64,000 nucleotides of DNA from Mercenaria mercenaria (Eukaryota; Mollusca; Bivalvia; Venerida; Veneridae): positions 83,369,001-83,433,000 of the forward strand of contig NC_069366.1 of NCBI RefSeq assembly GCF_021730395.1. Reading direction: 5' to 3'. The position numbers and the translations under genes were made by a program. Below the pieces are notes generated by a model, which ran no database searches, had not been told where the DNA came from, and saw only the letters and a program-made list of their open reading frames with translations. Below, piece by piece: positions 60,790 through 64,000 of the stretch; position 1 is the stretch's first letter, and each line of letters begins with the position of its first letter.

Positions 60790-61430
60790 ATGTTATATTA
60801 TTTCAATACAACTAGTCATTCAAATATTCGTTTGGCTTACCAAGCCAGGGTCTTTTTCATGAAATACAATTATTCTGTTCCATTAAATTAAGAACATGCC
60901 AATTGTAAGAACGAATATATCTTCATTCATTTATCATAACTCCAACTTTCCATGTTGAATCCTAAATAAATGACATACCTACTAATACTTTTGACGAACC
61001 AATATCTATATTGTAACATACTGATGTTGTAAGGACCTTCAATTGGCTAACCTTTCAGTGAAAATAACCGCTTTTATACGGTTGCAGAAAAACTTTCACC
61101 GTAAATGGAATAGTCACCATATCTTGTACAGTGTTAAAACTCAAACATGCCGGTAAGAAAATATAAAGCTTTTTGCTTAACAGAAACAAGCATTTTATTC
61201 ACCCTTCAATGAAAAGCAAGAGAAACTAGATAATGAGACCAGGTAGAAGACAAGAATTGGATGGCGGGAAAGAAATAATGAGAAACAAATGAATGATGTA
61301 TTACCATGCAATGCAAAGTCCCCTATTTGATAACAACCGAGTCTCTCTCTCTATATATATATCTGTAACGATGTACAGACAATATTGTACTATATATACA
61401 ATATGTTATAACACAAGGTTTGGATTAAAA
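60790..61430. other. intergenic, nothing recognised
   Basis: AT-rich with a short (CT)n(AT)n tract near 61340-61365. No exon seen. Confidence 0.35.
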
Positions 61431-61439
61431 TTTAATTTG

Positions 61440-62160
61440 GATTGTTGAGTTACAAACCGGACAGAAAATGCCATCTTGACTTTTGACCTCCAAGTGTGAC
61501 CTTGACATTTGAGCTAGCGGTCCGGATTTTGCAAATGATATATTGTATCATCCAGGGCAAAATACTTGCCAACTAATATTTAAATCCTGTTTTGCATAAC
61601 AAAGTTATGGACCGGACTGGAAAAACCCTCTTGACCTTTGATCTCCAATTGTAACATTGACCTTTGGGCTAGCGTCCTGGGTGTTGCGCATGACACATCG
61701 TCTAATTATGGGAAACATGTATGCAAAGTGATATTGTAATCCCTTGATAGATTACAGAGTTCTGGATCGGACACGAAACAGACCTTATTCATGCCATGAC
61801 TGCCAAGTGTGACCTTGATCTTGTGAATGACACATCATCTTATCATGGGGTACATTTGTGCCAAGCTATATTAAAATCTCTTCAAGGATTATTGACCGGA
61901 CAGGAAAAAAAGCCCTGTTAACCTTTGATCTCCACGTGTGACCTTGAACTTTGAGCTAGGAGTCCGGAGTTTTCGCACGTCACGTCGTTTCATCATGGAA
62001 AACAATTTTTCCAAGTAATGTAACATCCCTTAATGAATGACAGAGTTATGAACAGGACACGAAATTGTAGACAGACGGACGGAACGGACGGAATCACGGA
62101 CGGAAAAGCGCAATCGGATAGTCCCCGAAACTGATTTTCAACCGGTAGAGGACTAATAAC
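61440..62160 (+). mobile_element. pearl-like tandem-unit element
   Basis: Five diverged units of about 150 bases carry GTTATGGACCGGAC-, CTTGACCTTTGATCTCCA- and GAGCTAGCGGTCCGG-like words. They are followed by GACGGACGGAACGGACGG and TAGTCCCCGAAACTGATTTT. Confidence 0.7.
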
Positions 62161-62700
62161 CTGATAGTAATGGCTATAGAAGAAATGGGAAGAAAAACTT
62201 GAGATAACCCGATAGTGACGACAAAAAAGGACTGAGACTTATGAGAGGACGGATGACTATTGAAGAAAAGGATAAGTGCGGGATAAGAATAATTAGAGAT
62301 AGCCTGATAGTAATGACAAAATAGACGGATACTTTTGAATAGGTAAATGATTTAAGAAAAAAAAAGGATGACAGTGCGAGATAGGAATAATTACAGATAA
62401 CCTGATAGTGATGACATAATAGACCACTACAGAAGAAAGGAATTACAGGTCAGGAAAAGAGCAACTAGAGATAACTTGTCAGTTCACAAAATGGACTTAC
62501 GAAAAGGAGGATTATAACAAACAAGAAACGTATTACAGGGTGGGAAAAGAATAACTAGAAACTAGAAAAATCCCGATAGTGATACAGGAATAGACTGAAA
62601 AATGTGTGAAGAGGCGGATGATTATACATGTAAGAAATACAGGGCGGGAGAAGAATAACTGAAGATAATAGTAATAGTAATAGATCATAGGAGTAGATAG
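62160..62700 (+). repeat. diverged tandem repeat, about 110-bp unit
   Basis: Units contain GAGATAACCTGATAGT, ATAGACGGATACTTTTGA and GGGATAAGAATAA and run on directly from the pearl-like element. Four to five units, strongly diverged. Confidence 0.55.
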
Positions 62701-62709
62701 AAGCTTTTG

Positions 62710-63350
62710 AAAATGTTATGTCAATAATAATGTATGAAACCGATTTTCTCATGTCATGTGCTATGACTCCAATAAAACAAATTTATCAGCACTTCGGATA
62801 TCCGAAGAAGAGTTTGCCGACACATGGTAAAGATTCAGCTGAGATCCGCATGTTTGTATAGCCGCCTAAAAAATTACAAAAATATTGATGACTGATAGAT
62901 TCAGCATAACCAAGATATTTTCTAAAGATCTATTTAAACATTAAAAATAGAGTTGTTTTGGGCGATATTGTCAAAAATATGACAGACCAGTTATTGTTTG
63001 TGTCCAAATATTAGGATGAGTACGCTACCTTTTAAAATCTTCCAAGGAGACCTCCAGACCTCTGAAACAAACCCGTCTTTCAGTCCTAAAAGACTGTGCC
63101 CCTAAAAGACTGTGTACTTGACAACACTTCTGTAGCGCAGATGAAGAGGTCAATTGACAACATCAAAATCAAACTGTAAGAAGTTCAACAACGCAGAAGG
63201 AATGCGTTTATACTTTGGTGCCGAATATTTTCGTAATTTTGTGGCAAGATATAATTATCCGCAAAAGTCGCCATCAAAAACGCACCAAATAGAGTTAGGT
63301 GCATTTTTCATGGACGGTATGAGTCACCACAATTATTGTTAACTTTGATG
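62710..63350. other. intron or intergenic with a 16-base palindrome
   Basis: CTTCGGATATCCGAAG at about 62794-62809 is a perfect palindrome. Nothing else was recognised. Confidence 0.3.
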
Positions 63351-63356
63351 GCTTAC

Positions 63357-63470
63357 CTGAAATCCACCCATCTCACATTTTACAAACACTCCGGCCACGG
63401 TGGACCCCGCGAACGCTGTAGTTAATGCAGCTATAGCGGTGTAGTGGGGTGCACTTGAGGAATTTTCCAT
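63357..63470 (-). CDS. possible first coding exon of an unidentified gene
   Basis: An ATG at 63470 opens 38 codons (MENSSSAPHYTAIAALTTAF, then AGSTVAGVFV and KCEMGGFQ) and ends at a consensus donor CAG|GTAAGC in phase 0. Upstream, TTATTTTAAG just before the ATG may be an acceptor for a leader exon. The protein start is small, Ala/Thr-rich and moderately hydrophobic, perhaps a membrane segment. Spliced to exon 1 of GDAP1-like copy B it would be out of frame, so it is either a separate gene whose other exons I could not find, or a leader with an upstream open frame. Confidence 0.3.
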
Positions 63471-64000
63471 GACCTTAAAATAAGCAGATCGTCTGACGCA
63501 AAATTGATACAATTTGTAGTTTATCTGTTAAAAAAAGGGACGAAACACGTTATCAAATTTAGGATACACGCTTATACTAATACTTTATTTATTATTCCGA
63601 GCTTTCCGTTTATTACATGAAGAAATAAGTCGCAATATGCGCTCAGAGAAAAAAGTTAAATATCGTATAATGAGATAATATGTCAAGCGCTCAAGATACT
63701 TAATTTCTAAGAGAGTGTACCTTTAACATCTCATAGCCCTTAGCTAGAGATTTAGTTATTAAACGTTACAGGATATAACGAGCGCTCGACTAAGCGTCTT
63801 TTGCACTCGACAAGTTACCATGATCATCGGCATCAAAGCGCTCGAGATAATATATCTCTTCGAGGTAGTAAGTCGAGTACTCTAATCTGCAAATGCGATT
63901 TAGAAAGGCATGTTTGAAAAATTTATTCTATTTTTCGAAATTTAGAAAATACTTTGGTTAAACATCCTAATATATAATATAGTTATCTAATCTTTTAGTC
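63471..64000. other. right edge of the window, nothing recognised
   Basis: AT-rich. GAGCGCTCGA-type short palindromic words recur near 63690-63850, but no gene or element was identified. Confidence 0.35.

Noticed and set aside
59996-63470. 63357-63470 as a coding exon of GDAP1-like copy B
   Set aside because: Joining it to the acceptor just before the copy-B ATG puts the GDAP1 sequence out of frame.

Overview
The window reads as nuclear DNA from a bivalve mollusc, probably a clam-like species. It is AT-rich and intron-rich, with GT-AG splice sites. It carries bivalve-type repeats: tandem-repeat elements ending in (ACGG)-type tails that resemble the pearl/Helentron group, tRNA-headed SINEs, and many copies of a palindromic foldback element with GAGCCGYGCCATGAGAAAACC ends. 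The species call is inference; no search was run.

Every gene I can support lies on the minus strand. In transcription order, right to left, they are: (1) a lone possible first coding exon at 63357-63470; (2) a five-exon GDAP1-like gene, copy B (56551-60052); (3) a 16-exon DUF885-family gene with the HExxPGHH motif (35996-50961); (4) a second five-exon GDAP1-like gene, copy A (23112-28743); (5) a single-exon secreted protein joining a thrombospondin type-1 domain to a C-type lectin domain (19664-20461); (6) a small unidentified transcript with a convincing 3' end (12192 to about 14830); (7) a gene with an N-terminal OST-HTH/LOTUS domain (129-11648) that may run off the left edge. For genes 2, 3, 4 and 7 I rebuilt the exons by hand, and codon phase closes at every junction.

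The two GDAP1-like genes share intron positions and phases and look like an old tandem duplication that now flanks the DUF885 gene. Both should make tail-anchored, GST-fold proteins. The DUF885 protein has a signal-like N terminus and a hydrophobic C-terminal tail.

The rest is dense repeat DNA. It includes a MULE-like element that makes up almost all of one LOTUS-gene intron, a foldback element with a repeated AGCGCCACCAC motif, a 4.8-kb inverted-repeat structure enclosing an array of near-palindromic GTAAACC/GGTTTAC motifs, and decayed LINE ends. One array appears to have arisen by repeated copying of an exon-intron junction of the DUF885 gene. No rRNA gene, functional tRNA gene, CRISPR array or intact transposase was seen.
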